7,720 nt of DNA from Candidatus Aminicenantota bacterium (GCA_003154255.1 PMCY01000106.1:967-8686); one strand, 5' to 3'. Shown: positions 1 through 6,265, numbered from the stretch's first letter. The notes: a model not told the origin generated them from the letters alone. Numbers and translations: made by a program.

Positions 1-339
1 ATGCCCAACGCCATTCCCCGCGGCGCCGTCTTTCTGGGCAAGCGGGAAGTCAATTTCGGCATCGACCGCGACACCATACTCGTGCCGCGCTCGATCGGCC
101 CCCTTCATCAGCTCATCGTCGTCGCCCGCATGAACCCCGTCGAAGTCTACAACATCCGGGTCATTTTCGAGAGCGGCGCCTCCGAAGACTATGGTTTGCG
201 CGAAAAATTGTTCACGACCAGCGACCGGCTGATCGTCGATCTGCCCGGCCACTCCCGCATGGTGCGCGAAGTGATCTTCCGCTACCGCACGCTCAACAAC
301 GCCGTCCGCCGGGCCGTCGTCGAGCTCTGGGGGATATAA
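1..339 (+). CDS. DUF2541-like small beta-domain protein, possibly 5'-truncated
   Basis: Function is not known. The 112 visible residues look like one small all-beta domain. It opens with a strand around residues 10-19 and the segment FGIDRDTILV (19-28), has alternating hydrophobic strands at about 37-43 and 48-57 (VEVYNIRVIF), a loop near 58-70, an LIVDLPG turn at 77-83, and ends with an RAVVELWG strand at 104-111. This pattern (GxDRDxI near the start, IDLPG-like turn, final VELWG) recalls DUF2541-type domains, which are usually exported behind a signal peptide; the match is from memory. No signal peptide is visible because the frame begins at the first base of the window, so residue 1 may be internal or the protein may be cytoplasmic. 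The TAA stop is one base from the stop of the convergent GH116 gene, leaving no room for a terminator between them. Confidence 0.7.
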   Translation: MPNAIPRGAVFLGKREVNFGIDRDTILVPRSIGPLHQLIVVARMNPVEVYNIRVIFESGASEDYGLREKLFTTSDRLIVDLPGHSRMVREVIFRYRTLNNAVRRAVVELWGI

Positions 340-340
340 G

Positions 341-2911
341 CTATTTTCCCGCTGTCAGCTCAAACGCGGCCTCGGTCCCCGGCTTGACCACTTGGGCGCG
401 GGGGAACGTCCGGGCCGCGAAGCCTCCCGCGGTGAAGATCTTGAAAGCCAGTTCGCCCTTGAGCGCGCTGATCTTCACCGTCAGCCGGGCGCCCGTCTTT
501 TTCAGCTCCGCCGTCCCGTAGGCTTGGCCGTTGGACCAGAAGAAGCGGCCGTTCAGAGGAGCGAATTCCAGGGTTTGGGTCACTCCCGAGTAATGGAACC
601 CCGTTAAAGCCAGAGCCGCGCCCCAGGCGATCATGGCCCGGCCGTAATGGTGCCCGCATTCAGCCTCGTCGTAAGGACTGCGTTTCAGTCCGTCATAGCG
701 GGCCCGTATGTCGGCGATCGAGCGCAGCCCTTCGGCCGTCAGGCCTTCATAGAGCATCCCGATGGCCGCCGCATACTCGAAGCCGGTCATGACTTCGGTG
801 AAATAGGGGAAGGGATTGGCCGGACGCCCGTCGGGATAGCTGGCCATGAGCAGGGCGGCCTCATCGCCCAGGGCGAACGTGCGCATGCAGTTGAAATGGT
901 CCTGCATCGAATCCCGGCGGTTGTAGCGGACGACGCTGGACAGCGTCGTCCGGGCGTTTTCGGGCTTGATCAGATAGCCCAGTCCGCAGACGTGGGCCAT
1001 GAACTGACCGACGAGCTGGTCGACCAGACAGCCGTTGGCCAGCTGGTAATCGGGATGGCTGACGTCGGCCGCGCCCATGCCCACGAGGAGCGGCGGGGCG
1101 ATGTCTTCCTTGCTCTTGGGCGGCATGACCTTGTGGATGTAATAGCGGCCGTTGAAGAGGTTGGCGTCGACCCAGCGGCTGCCCTTGTCGAACAGCGTCC
1201 GGCAGGTTTTGGCGAAGGCCGCGTCACCCACGCCCTTGGCCATCTCCTCGCCCCCGCGCAGGGCGCCCAGATACCATAATCCCATCTGCGGGTTCGGTCC
1301 GTAGTATTCGACGTCCATGGTGTTATGCTGGCAGCCTTCCATGACCCCGTCCCTGTCGGCGTCCCAGCCGCCGGGGATCCAGCAGAATTCCAGGGCTTTC
1401 CGGACCTTCGGCCAGAGCGAGCGGAGAAAGGCGGTGTCGCCCGAGAGCTGCCAGTCGCGGTACATCTTCATGATGCAGCCCATCTGGCCGTCCGCGGCGG
1501 CCTTGCCCCAATGGGGCTCGGTCAGGGGCAGCTTGACCCGGAAGCTCATCAGGCCGTCGGCCTCCGTCTGCGACCCGAATTCAACGGTCCGCATGGATCG
1601 GCTGAGATCCCCGAACAGGAAGGCCGTCGACTGTTCGTAGTTCCAGACGTGGGTGCAGGAGCCCCAGCAGCAGCCGTCCTTGTCGTTGCAGCCCTCCCAG
1701 GCATAAAACTTGCCGTCCTCGGTGCGGAAGCAGGTCTGGGTGCGGAGCGTGCTGAGGTTGAAGAGCGCCGCCTCCTTGACCGTCGCGGGCAGGTCGCTCT
1801 CCAGAAAGGCGCGGACGAAGGCCGCCGTATCGGCTTCCAGCTCGGGCAGGCGGGGGACGGTCTTGTCCGCCGCATCCCAGGCTTGCGGATAGGCCAGGGT
1901 GTAGTAATTCCGCAGGGGCTTGGAGGCCCAGGCGGTGCGGTTGGGGAAGCTCCAGGTGATGTAGAAGGGGAAAGACCGGACGCCGTGAGCCGGCACGCGG
2001 GCCTGGACGGCCAGCGAAGCCCGGGGCTCGTCGCCCTTGGCTTCGCGCTCGGAGAGGCGGCCGTCGTCCCGGAAGTCGTCCCAGAAATCGAGAAGCGATG
2101 TGCCCCAGCCCGCCTCGAGCCAGGACGTACGGCAGGTCGCGTCTTCAGAAAGGGGAACGGTCAGGGCCATGGTACCCCAGGTCTCGGCGTCCGAAGGGGC
2201 CGTTTCCGATTTCATGAACAGCCCCTGGACGGCCTGGCCCTTGCGGAAGACATTGCGGTTTTTGGAGGGGACGACCTTGACGCCGTCACGGCCGATGAAG
2301 TTCTGGATCGTGCCGCAGACGGAAACGGTGAGTTCCTGGTCGGTCGTGTTGATGATTTCGTAGGTGAGAACGGCGATGGGGATGCCGCTTCTTTCCGCGT
2401 CGGTGGGGATGAGCGGGTTCCAGCCTTTGATGCGGACTTTGATCGGCAGATCGGGGTCGGATAGATTGACGATGCCGAAGGGGTAGGAAGCGTCGAACGA
2501 GGCTTCCCGGAATGCGGGAAGGTTCGGGTTGTTGGCTTTATTGACTCCGCTGGCGCCCTCATATTGATACAGTTCCACCGGACCTTGGAGGGCGCGTATC
2601 TTGACCGGGCCCGCGGCGGGCTTGACCCAGACGGCGAAGAACGGGGCGCCGGGGGCGAAGCCCTTGGCCGGGCGGTTCATGATCTCCCAATCGCGAAGGT
2701 CGCCGCGCCCGCCCAAAGAGATCGTCCCCGTCCCGATTCCTCCGAGGGGCAGGGCAATCTGGGCGATGTGGGCCTGGTCGTAGTGTTTCAGCATCGGCCA
2801 TGCGGGTGCAGAAGGGTCGGCGGCGGGGCCCCCGGGCTTTGCCTGGGGAGCCGCGGCGGCGAGAATGAAAAAGGCCAAAAGAAACATGGCTGCGCGATTT
2901 TTTATAGGCAT
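341..2911 (-). CDS. Secreted GH116 family glycoside hydrolase (GBA2-like, beta-glucosidase/glucosylceramidase type)
   Basis: The 856-residue product is probably an exported retaining glycosidase acting on beta-linked glucosides, xylosides or similar; the substrate cannot be read from sequence. Residues 1-24 form a signal peptide (K/R start, hydrophobic core 9-21). The GH116 N-terminal beta-sandwich opens with LPLGGIGTG (54-62) and RDWEIMNRP (73-81). The (alpha/alpha)6 catalytic part spans about 370-790. In characterised GH116 enzymes the nucleophile is Glu and the acid/base Asp (E441/D593 in the Thermoanaerobacterium enzyme). By eye these fit E406 (YAWEG) and D533 (NTMDVEYYGP), with E712, E749 and R758 as sugar-contact candidates. 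E426 in HVWNYEQ is another conserved-looking acid. A C-terminal beta segment follows (about 780-856). The start at 2911 is chosen because GGAGGG lies 5 bases upstream of it, a promoter lies directly before that, and a signal peptide begins there. The frame stays open further upstream, but that part has low-complexity R/S/P/A composition and overlaps the ferredoxin gene. No transporter or partner gene is adjacent. Confidence 0.9.
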   Translation of the reverse strand: MPIKNRAAMFLLAFFILAAAAPQAKPGGPAADPSAPAWPMLKHYDQAHIAQIALPLGGIGTGTISLGGRGDLRDWEIMNRPAKGFAPGAPFFAVWVKPAAGPVKIRALQGPVELYQYEGASGVNKANNPNLPAFREASFDASYPFGIVNLSDPDLPIKVRIKGWNPLIPTDAERSGIPIAVLTYEIINTTDQELTVSVCGTIQNFIGRDGVKVVPSKNRNVFRKGQAVQGLFMKSETAPSDAETWGTMALTVPLSEDATCRTSWLEAGWGTSLLDFWDDFRDDGRLSEREAKGDEPRASLAVQARVPAHGVRSFPFYITWSFPNRTAWASKPLRNYYTLAYPQAWDAADKTVPRLPELEADTAAFVRAFLESDLPATVKEAALFNLSTLRTQTCFRTEDGKFYAWEGCNDKDGCCWGSCTHVWNYEQSTAFLFGDLSRSMRTVEFGSQTEADGLMSFRVKLPLTEPHWGKAAADGQMGCIMKMYRDWQLSGDTAFLRSLWPKVRKALEFCWIPGGWDADRDGVMEGCQHNTMDVEYYGPNPQMGLWYLGALRGGEEMAKGVGDAAFAKTCRTLFDKGSRWVDANLFNGRYYIHKVMPPKSKEDIAPPLLVGMGAADVSHPDYQLANGCLVDQLVGQFMAHVCGLGYLIKPENARTTLSSVVRYNRRDSMQDHFNCMRTFALGDEAALLMASYPDGRPANPFPYFTEVMTGFEYAAAIGMLYEGLTAEGLRSIADIRARYDGLKRSPYDEAECGHHYGRAMIAWGAALALTGFHYSGVTQTLEFAPLNGRFFWSNGQAYGTAELKKTGARLTVKISALKGELAFKIFTAGGFAARTFPRAQVVKPGTEAAFELTAGK

Positions 2912-2915
2912 GGAG

Positions 2916-2921
2916 CCCTCC
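2916..2921 (-). promoter_or_regulatory. Ribosome binding site of the GH116 gene
   Basis: Read on the minus strand, GGAGGG stands just ahead of the ATG at 2911, with about 5 bases between the GGAGG core and the start codon. It decides the start of the GH116 gene against the much longer upstream open frame. Confidence 0.75.
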
Positions 2922-2938
2922 GCATGGGAATGGCTGGA

Positions 2939-2967
2939 TATATAGTGAGGTTCGTCTTTTATGTCAA
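2939..2967 (-). promoter_or_regulatory. Near-consensus sigma70-type promoter of the GH116 gene
   Basis: On the minus strand TTGACA (2967-2962) is followed after exactly 17 bases by TATATA (2944-2939). This is a perfect -35, ideal spacing and a good -10. Transcription would start near 2932, giving a leader of about 20 bases that contains the ribosome binding site. The location lies in AT-richer sequence than its surroundings and rules out translation starting further upstream. Confidence 0.75.
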
Positions 2968-2982
2968 CCGTGTTTTCATGAG

Positions 2983-3008
2983 GCGTCTGAAGTATTTCAA
3001 GCGTCTGA
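2983..3008. repeat. Direct repeat of 8 bp upstream of the GH116 promoter
   Basis: GCGTCTGA occurs exactly at 2983-2990 and again at 3001-3008, 18 bases apart start to start. On the transcribed orientation this is TCAGACGC-N10-TCAGACGC, ending about 15 bases before the -35 box. The position suits a tandem activator site, but two 8-mers can also arise by chance; no regulator is known. Confidence 0.3.
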
Positions 3009-3153
3009 CGGCCGACGTCTCCGCCAGTCGGCGGAAGAATTAAAAAACTTGCACCGGCCCGCGTCTTTGCCCCTGGGGGCCGATCTCTTGAACACCAGCA
3101 GGGCGTCGCTGACCGGGCGTTCGCCGGCCGCGTCCGAGGGGCTGTTGACAACC

Positions 3154-3182
3154 CGGGCGCGCCTGCCGTGGCATCGCGCCCG
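3154..3182 (-). terminator. Strong hairpin right after the ferredoxin stop codon (terminator-like, no U-tract)
   Basis: CGGGCGCG (3154-3161) pairs perfectly with CGCGCCCG (3175-3182), an 8-bp all-GC stem with a 13-base loop that itself contains TGCC/GGCA. On the minus strand it begins at the base following the TAA of the ferredoxin gene. The downstream bases read GGTTGTCAACAGC, so there is no U-run. It may be a 3' stabilising stem or a weak, factor-assisted terminator that separates the ferredoxin from the GH116 gene. Confidence 0.45.
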
Positions 3183-3824
3183 TTAGCGTTTCCTCTCCGC
3201 TCGCCATTTCCCGCCCCCGTCGGGGAGAGTGCCCTCCAGCCTGTCGCCCGAGGCGACCCGGCCCTTGGCGATTGAGCCGTCGGGCAGCCGGATTTCGACC
3301 AGGGTCCCGTCGATCTTATAAGATCCCTGCTCCTCGTTCGACTGGGCGGCCTTGATAACGCCGGACGCCGCCGTGCCGACGAAGCGGATCGATTCGGATG
3401 AAGTCGAACCGTCGGCAAAAGTTCCGGTCATGATCCAGACGCCGGCGTTATCGAATTTGGGATCAAAAAGAGCGGGCTGGTCATCGACTTTCTTGGCCGG
3501 TTCCGTCCGGCCGGTGTTCTCCGTCCGGCTTTTTTCGAGGTCCTTTTTATAGAGGATGGCTTCGGTCGGACACTCCTCGATGCAGGCATCGCACTCGATG
3601 CATTCGCCGTTGTCGATCACGGCTTTCCCGTTCTTGAGCGCGATGGCCTCCACCGGACAGACTTTGACGCAATCGCCGCAGCCCGTGCATTTATCCTTGA
3701 GAACGGTGAGTCCCGGCTCCTCCTTTTTTTGCTGCGCCCGCAGGAATGTCCCGCCCCCGGCGGCCAGGAATGGACAGGCCCAGGCCGCCGTTTTAAGGAA
3801 TGCGCGTCTTTTGATTGTTCCCAT
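3183..3824 (-). CDS. Tat-exported 2x[4Fe-4S] ferredoxin with C-terminal beta-rich domain
   Basis: The 213-residue product is likely an electron carrier or electron-transfer subunit working outside the cytoplasmic membrane. KRRAFLK (5-11) followed by a hydrophobic stretch (12-22) is a twin-arginine signal, as expected for a protein folded around iron-sulfur clusters before export. Two clusters are supported by CTGCGDCVKVCP (C46, C49, C52, C56) and CIECDACIEECP (C75, C78, C81, C85), the bacterial 2[4Fe-4S] pattern. A charged linker (about 93-118) leads to a second domain (120-213) with GVW (128-130), GSYKIDGTLVEIRLPDG, GDRLEGTLPDG and a closing GKWRAER. That is a repeating short-strand pattern like small lipocalin-like barrels; this part is not recognised as a named family. 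The ATG at 3824 is chosen because AAGGAGG is 7 bases upstream; the in-frame GTG at 3830 would sit only one base from it. The gene is divergent from a flavodoxin. Its electron partner is not in the window. Confidence 0.87.
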   Translation of the reverse strand: MGTIKRRAFLKTAAWACPFLAAGGGTFLRAQQKKEEPGLTVLKDKCTGCGDCVKVCPVEAIALKNGKAVIDNGECIECDACIEECPTEAILYKKDLEKSRTENTGRTEPAKKVDDQPALFDPKFDNAGVWIMTGTFADGSTSSESIRFVGTAASGVIKAAQSNEEQGSYKIDGTLVEIRLPDGSIAKGRVASGDRLEGTLPDGGGKWRAERKR

Positions 3825-3831
3825 GATCACT

Positions 3832-3838
3832 CCTCCTT
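3832..3838 (-). promoter_or_regulatory. Ribosome binding site deciding the ferredoxin start
   Basis: AAGGAGG on the minus strand ends 7 bases before the ATG at 3824 and only one base before the alternative GTG at 3830. This spacing selects the ATG. Confidence 0.8.
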
Positions 3839-3845
3839 GAGAAGC

Positions 3846-3864
3846 GGCGCCGAGAGCGGGCGCC
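3846..3864 (+). terminator. GC hairpin followed by T-run; ferredoxin leader stem or plus-strand terminator
   Basis: GGCGCC at 3846-3851 and again at 3859-3864 form a 6-bp stem with a 7-base loop. On the plus strand the stem is followed by TTTTTCCTTATTTT, the look of an intrinsic terminator, although no plus-strand gene lies just upstream for it to end. It could block antisense or read-through transcripts from reaching the flavodoxin promoter. On the minus strand the same stem lies in the ferredoxin leader, about 7 bases upstream of the ribosome binding site. Both readings are open. Confidence 0.4.
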
Positions 3865-3886
3865 TTTTTCCTTATTTTGCGAGGCT

Positions 3887-3895
3887 AATATAGCA
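3887..3895 (-). promoter_or_regulatory. Extended -10 promoter candidate for the ferredoxin gene
   Basis: On the minus strand TGC-TATATT (3895-3887) fits the extended -10 form TGnTATAAT, which can work without a good -35; none is seen at the right distance. Transcription would start near 3880, giving a leader of about 56 bases that carries the 3846-3864 stem and the ribosome binding site. Confidence 0.4.
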
Positions 3896-3916
3896 CGAAA
3901 GAATTCTCCAAAGCAT

Positions 3917-3926
3917 CCCGGCCGGG
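3917..3926. promoter_or_regulatory. 10-bp palindrome between divergent promoters, possible operator
   Basis: CCCGGCCGGG is a perfect palindrome lying between the ferredoxin extended -10 (3895) and the flavodoxin -35 (3930). The position suits an operator controlling both genes. In GC-rich DNA a 10-bp GC-only palindrome is weak evidence by itself. Confidence 0.25.
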
Positions 3927-3929
3927 GAC

Positions 3930-3958
3930 TTAACAAAATTTTCCAAAAGCCGTACAAT
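3930..3958 (+). promoter_or_regulatory. Sigma70-type promoter of the flavodoxin gene
   Basis: TTAACA (3930-3935), a spacer of exactly 17 bases, then TACAAT (3953-3958): each box departs from consensus at one position. Transcription would start near 3965, only a few bases before the leader hairpin at 3969. Confidence 0.7.
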
Positions 3959-3968
3959 TGAACTTTCA

Positions 3969-3991
3969 TGGGATGGGCTTGGCCCATCCCA
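3969..3991 (+). promoter_or_regulatory. Perfect 10-bp leader hairpin abutting the flavodoxin ribosome binding site
   Basis: TGGGATGGGC (3969-3978) pairs with GCCCATCCCA (3982-3991) around a 3-base TTG loop. The last paired base is the first A of the AAGGAG ribosome binding site (3991-3996), and the stem starts close to the predicted transcript 5' end. It could protect the mRNA 5' end, tune ribosome access, or as DNA serve as an operator over the start site. There is no T-run after it, so it is not an intrinsic terminator. Confidence 0.6.
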
Positions 3992-4002
3992 AGGAGCTTA
4001 TC

Positions 4003-4482
4003 ATGGTGACTACGCTGATCGTTTATGCCTCCAATCACGGCTTCGTCCGCAATTGCGTGGATCGGCTGGCGGCCCGGCTCGACGGCCGGGTCATGTCCGT
4101 GGATCTCAAGAAGGATTCCAATCCCGATCCCGGCAATTACGATGCCGTGATCGTCGGCGGCTCGATCCACGCCGGGCATATCCAGAAATCCGTTCGCCGT
4201 TACCTCGACCACCGGGCCGGCCTGCTCCAGACCAAGAAGCTGGGGCTCTTCCTCTGCTGCATGGAGGAAGGGGAGAAGGCCGAGAAGGAATTCAAGGACA
4301 GCTATCCGGAGGAGTTGATCAGCCACGCCGCCGCCACTGGAATCTTCGGCGGAGAATTCGATTTCGACAAGATGAATTTTCTGGAGAAAGCGATGGTCAA
4401 GAAGGCCGCCGGCATCACGGCCGGCGTGACCAAGCTGCGCGAGGATGAGATCGAAAAATTCGCCAAGACGATGGAGGGCTGA
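4003..4482 (+). CDS. Flavodoxin-domain protein (Flavodoxin_5 / HemG-like)
   Basis: The 159-residue product is a cytoplasmic FMN-binding flavodoxin-fold protein. The first strand and phosphate loop are TTLIVYASNHGFV (3-15). The second signature is NYDAVIVGGSIHAGHIQKSVRRYL (45-68 region), with strand-loop LGLFLCCM (80-87) and a C-terminal helix-rich part (FLEKAMVKKAAG, 126-137). The length and the YDxVxxGxSIxxGH pattern resemble HemG, the menaquinone-dependent protoporphyrinogen oxidase, and related short flavodoxins. No haem gene is nearby, so assignment as HemG is not supported; an electron carrier or quinone-linked oxidoreductase is equally possible. The ATG at 4003 is chosen because AAGGAG lies 6 bases upstream and the flavodoxin first strand starts there; an in-frame TTG at 3958 lies inside the promoter -10. 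It is divergent from the ferredoxin and ends 7 bases from the convergent TPR membrane gene. Confidence 0.85.
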   Translation: MVTTLIVYASNHGFVRNCVDRLAARLDGRVMSVDLKKDSNPDPGNYDAVIVGGSIHAGHIQKSVRRYLDHRAGLLQTKKLGLFLCCMEEGEKAEKEFKDSYPEELISHAAATGIFGGEFDFDKMNFLEKAMVKKAAGITAGVTKLREDEIEKFAKTMEG

Positions 4483-4489
4483 GGCCTGT

Positions 4490-6265
4490 TTAGAGAACTT
4501 TAAAATTCCCTGTCGCTTTCAGACTCCCGTCCACGAAAATCTCCAGCCGGTAATCGCCACTGGCCAGCACCTCGCCCGCCTCCGGGATCAGGCTCTCTAC
4601 CGAGCCCATCAGCCGGGCCTCGGCAGGGCCTTCCCAATGCTCGGCCCGCCCCAACCAAAGCTGCTCGATCCAGAAAACCTGACCGGGCGCCCGGAGATAG
4701 ACCCTGCGGACGATGGACTGGCCTTTTTCCATTCCCTTGAGCTCGAAGAGGAAGGGCGCCCGGCCCGTGCCCCGTTTGTAGGCCTCGGCCGCCGGCGTAC
4801 TGATGATATTGCCGGCGCCGTCACGCACCGGGGCGACGAATTGCGGCGTGGTGATGGTTGACTTGACCTCGGCCGGCCGGGGCTTGTTCAGGACGGCCAG
4901 GCACACGGCCGCGTCTTTCAAGCGGGCGATCATGGCCGGCAAGCCCTCGACGGGCCGGACCTCGTTGAACCGCTCCAGGTTTTTAATGATCGTGCGGATG
5001 CTCATCGAATCCGCACCGAGCGGCTTGCGCACGGCGAAGTCGATGGCCTCCTCGGTTTCCTTCCGCGCCTCTACGGCCCGTCCGGCGTGCAGCAGCGAGG
5101 CCGCCCGGACCAGACCGATGGCGAACTTCTGTTCGGGAATGAGGACCAGCGCCTGGTCCATATCGGCCACGGATTCCGCGTAACGCCCGCGAAGGAAATC
5201 CACGAAACCCTTGGACCAATGCGTGTAACCCTCCGTTTTGCCGGCCTGGATGGCCCGATCCAGATCAGCGGCTGCTTTCTCCAGCTCGCCTTTGCCCAAG
5301 TCCCCGGTCCCGGTGAAAAACTGCGCTTCGCCCAGGACGGAATGGATCCGGGCCCGGAGAAGGACCGCGGCCGGGTAGGCGGCGTCGACGGCCAGTATTT
5401 TGTCGATTTCAGCGCCGGCGTCCCGCGCATAGGACGCGGCCAGTTTCGTGTCGCCGCTGAAATTGATGACCATCTGGGCGGTCAGGGCCCCGGCCGAAGC
5501 CCGGGCCACCCCCCGGATGGAATCGTTCGTATGCCCGTGCCATTGCTGCATCGTCGTATAGGCGGAAACAGCCAGAACGGCCGTGACCAGGGCCGCGCCC
5601 GCCCCGGCCATGACGAAGCGGATGTGCGCGATCAGGACAAGCGAGAGGGTCAACAGGAACACGGCCACGGCCATGATGGCCAGCCCGGCCGAATAGGCAT
5701 CGCTTTTTGAGGTCCAGAAGGCGCCTTCGGCCCACTTCTGTTCCTGGTGCTCGAAAATCTCCGTGGCCGGGATGGAAACGTGGTCCAGCACGTATTGGAA
5801 GAAATTGAAAAGCCCGTATCCGGGCGTAAAATAGGGCGCTTGGGTCACGTTCCCCTGGCCCAGGATCAGGGCCTGGCTCTTGGCCAGGCTTTCCCGCATC
5901 ATCTTGTAAAAAACGGCGTTCGTTCCGCCGCCGGCCATGTTCTCGTAGACCTGGGCCTGCATCATCAGGCCGCTGACTTCCTGATAGCTGTTGATCAGGT
6001 CTTTTTCGACGGCCGCATCCCAGTACGACCGGCCCAAGTGAGTCAGATATCGGATCCCCAGCAGGCGGCCGTCACGGGTGGCCGCCGCCCCGCGGCCGGA
6101 GGCCCGGACGTTGAGGATGACGATGAAACTCGTCACAAAGGTCAGGCCGGCCAGCAGAAGCGTGACCGTCGTTCTGAAGTGGTGCTCGTCGTGGATCCAG
6201 GTTTTCCAGCCCCGTTTGGGCGCCGTGGGGGAAGCCGGAGGCTTCGAAACGTTGGTTTCGCTCAT
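4490..6265 (-). CDS. Membrane protein with three TM segments, periplasmic TPR-like region and C-terminal beta domain
   Basis: The function of this 591-residue protein is not recognised. A basic N-terminus (K18-R31) precedes TM1 (about 33-52). A soluble segment of about 140 residues follows, then a TM hairpin (about 192-213 and 217-237). By the positive-inside rule the soluble segment and everything after TM3 would be periplasmic. Residues 271-410 are helical and TPR-like (for example LEKAAADLDRAIQAG at 328-342 and YAESVADMDQAL at 362-373). Residues 502-591 look like a beta domain ending in GDYRLEIFVDG and GNFKV, a pattern common in small exported beta-sandwich domains. The start at 6265 is chosen because its ATG overlaps the upstream TGA (ATGA), which suggests translational coupling; no strong ribosome binding site is present and the open frame further upstream lies inside the preceding gene. 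Its TM plan matches the upstream gene's product, suggesting duplication. A role as a scaffold or sensor is only a guess. Confidence 0.8.
   Translation of the reverse strand: MSETNVSKPPASPTAPKRGWKTWIHDEHHFRTTVTLLLAGLTFVTSFIVILNVRASGRGAAATRDGRLLGIRYLTHLGRSYWDAAVEKDLINSYQEVSGLMMQAQVYENMAGGGTNAVFYKMMRESLAKSQALILGQGNVTQAPYFTPGYGLFNFFQYVLDHVSIPATEIFEHQEQKWAEGAFWTSKSDAYSAGLAIMAVAVFLLTLSLVLIAHIRFVMAGAGAALVTAVLAVSAYTTMQQWHGHTNDSIRGVARASAGALTAQMVINFSGDTKLAASYARDAGAEIDKILAVDAAYPAAVLLRARIHSVLGEAQFFTGTGDLGKGELEKAAADLDRAIQAGKTEGYTHWSKGFVDFLRGRYAESVADMDQALVLIPEQKFAIGLVRAASLLHAGRAVEARKETEEAIDFAVRKPLGADSMSIRTIIKNLERFNEVRPVEGLPAMIARLKDAAVCLAVLNKPRPAEVKSTITTPQFVAPVRDGAGNIISTPAAEAYKRGTGRAPFLFELKGMEKGQSIVRRVYLRAPGQVFWIEQLWLGRAEHWEGPAEARLMGSVESLIPEAGEVLASGDYRLEIFVDGSLKATGNFKVL

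Noticed and set aside
1325..2464. 379-residue open frame on the plus strand
   Set aside because: It lies entirely opposite the well-supported GH116 gene, has shadow-like composition and no recognisable motif; antisense frames stay open by chance in GC-rich DNA.
3021..3034. CCGCC/GGCGG inverted repeat followed by an A-rich stretch, considered as a terminator
   Set aside because: The stem is only 5 bp and neither strand has a T-run on the 3' side; an alternative GCCGAC/GTCGGC pairing competes with it.
3144..3152. GTTGACAAC palindrome containing a TTGACA box on the plus strand
   Set aside because: No -10 box follows at a suitable distance and no plus-strand gene starts downstream, so it is probably chance.
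3037..3182. Possible gene remnant between the ferredoxin and the GH116 gene
   Set aside because: All three minus-strand frames were read; one gives a protein-like but short stretch with no recognisable motif, so it cannot be supported.
2912..3418. N-terminal extension of the GH116 frame (about 169 extra residues)
   Set aside because: Composition is R/S/P/A-rich and unlike a folded domain. It covers the consensus promoter and overlaps the ferredoxin gene on the same strand. A signal peptide with a good ribosome binding site starts at 2911.
3958..4002. TTG start giving 15 more residues to the flavodoxin
   Set aside because: The TTG overlaps the promoter -10, has no ribosome binding site, and the extra residues encode the leader hairpin.
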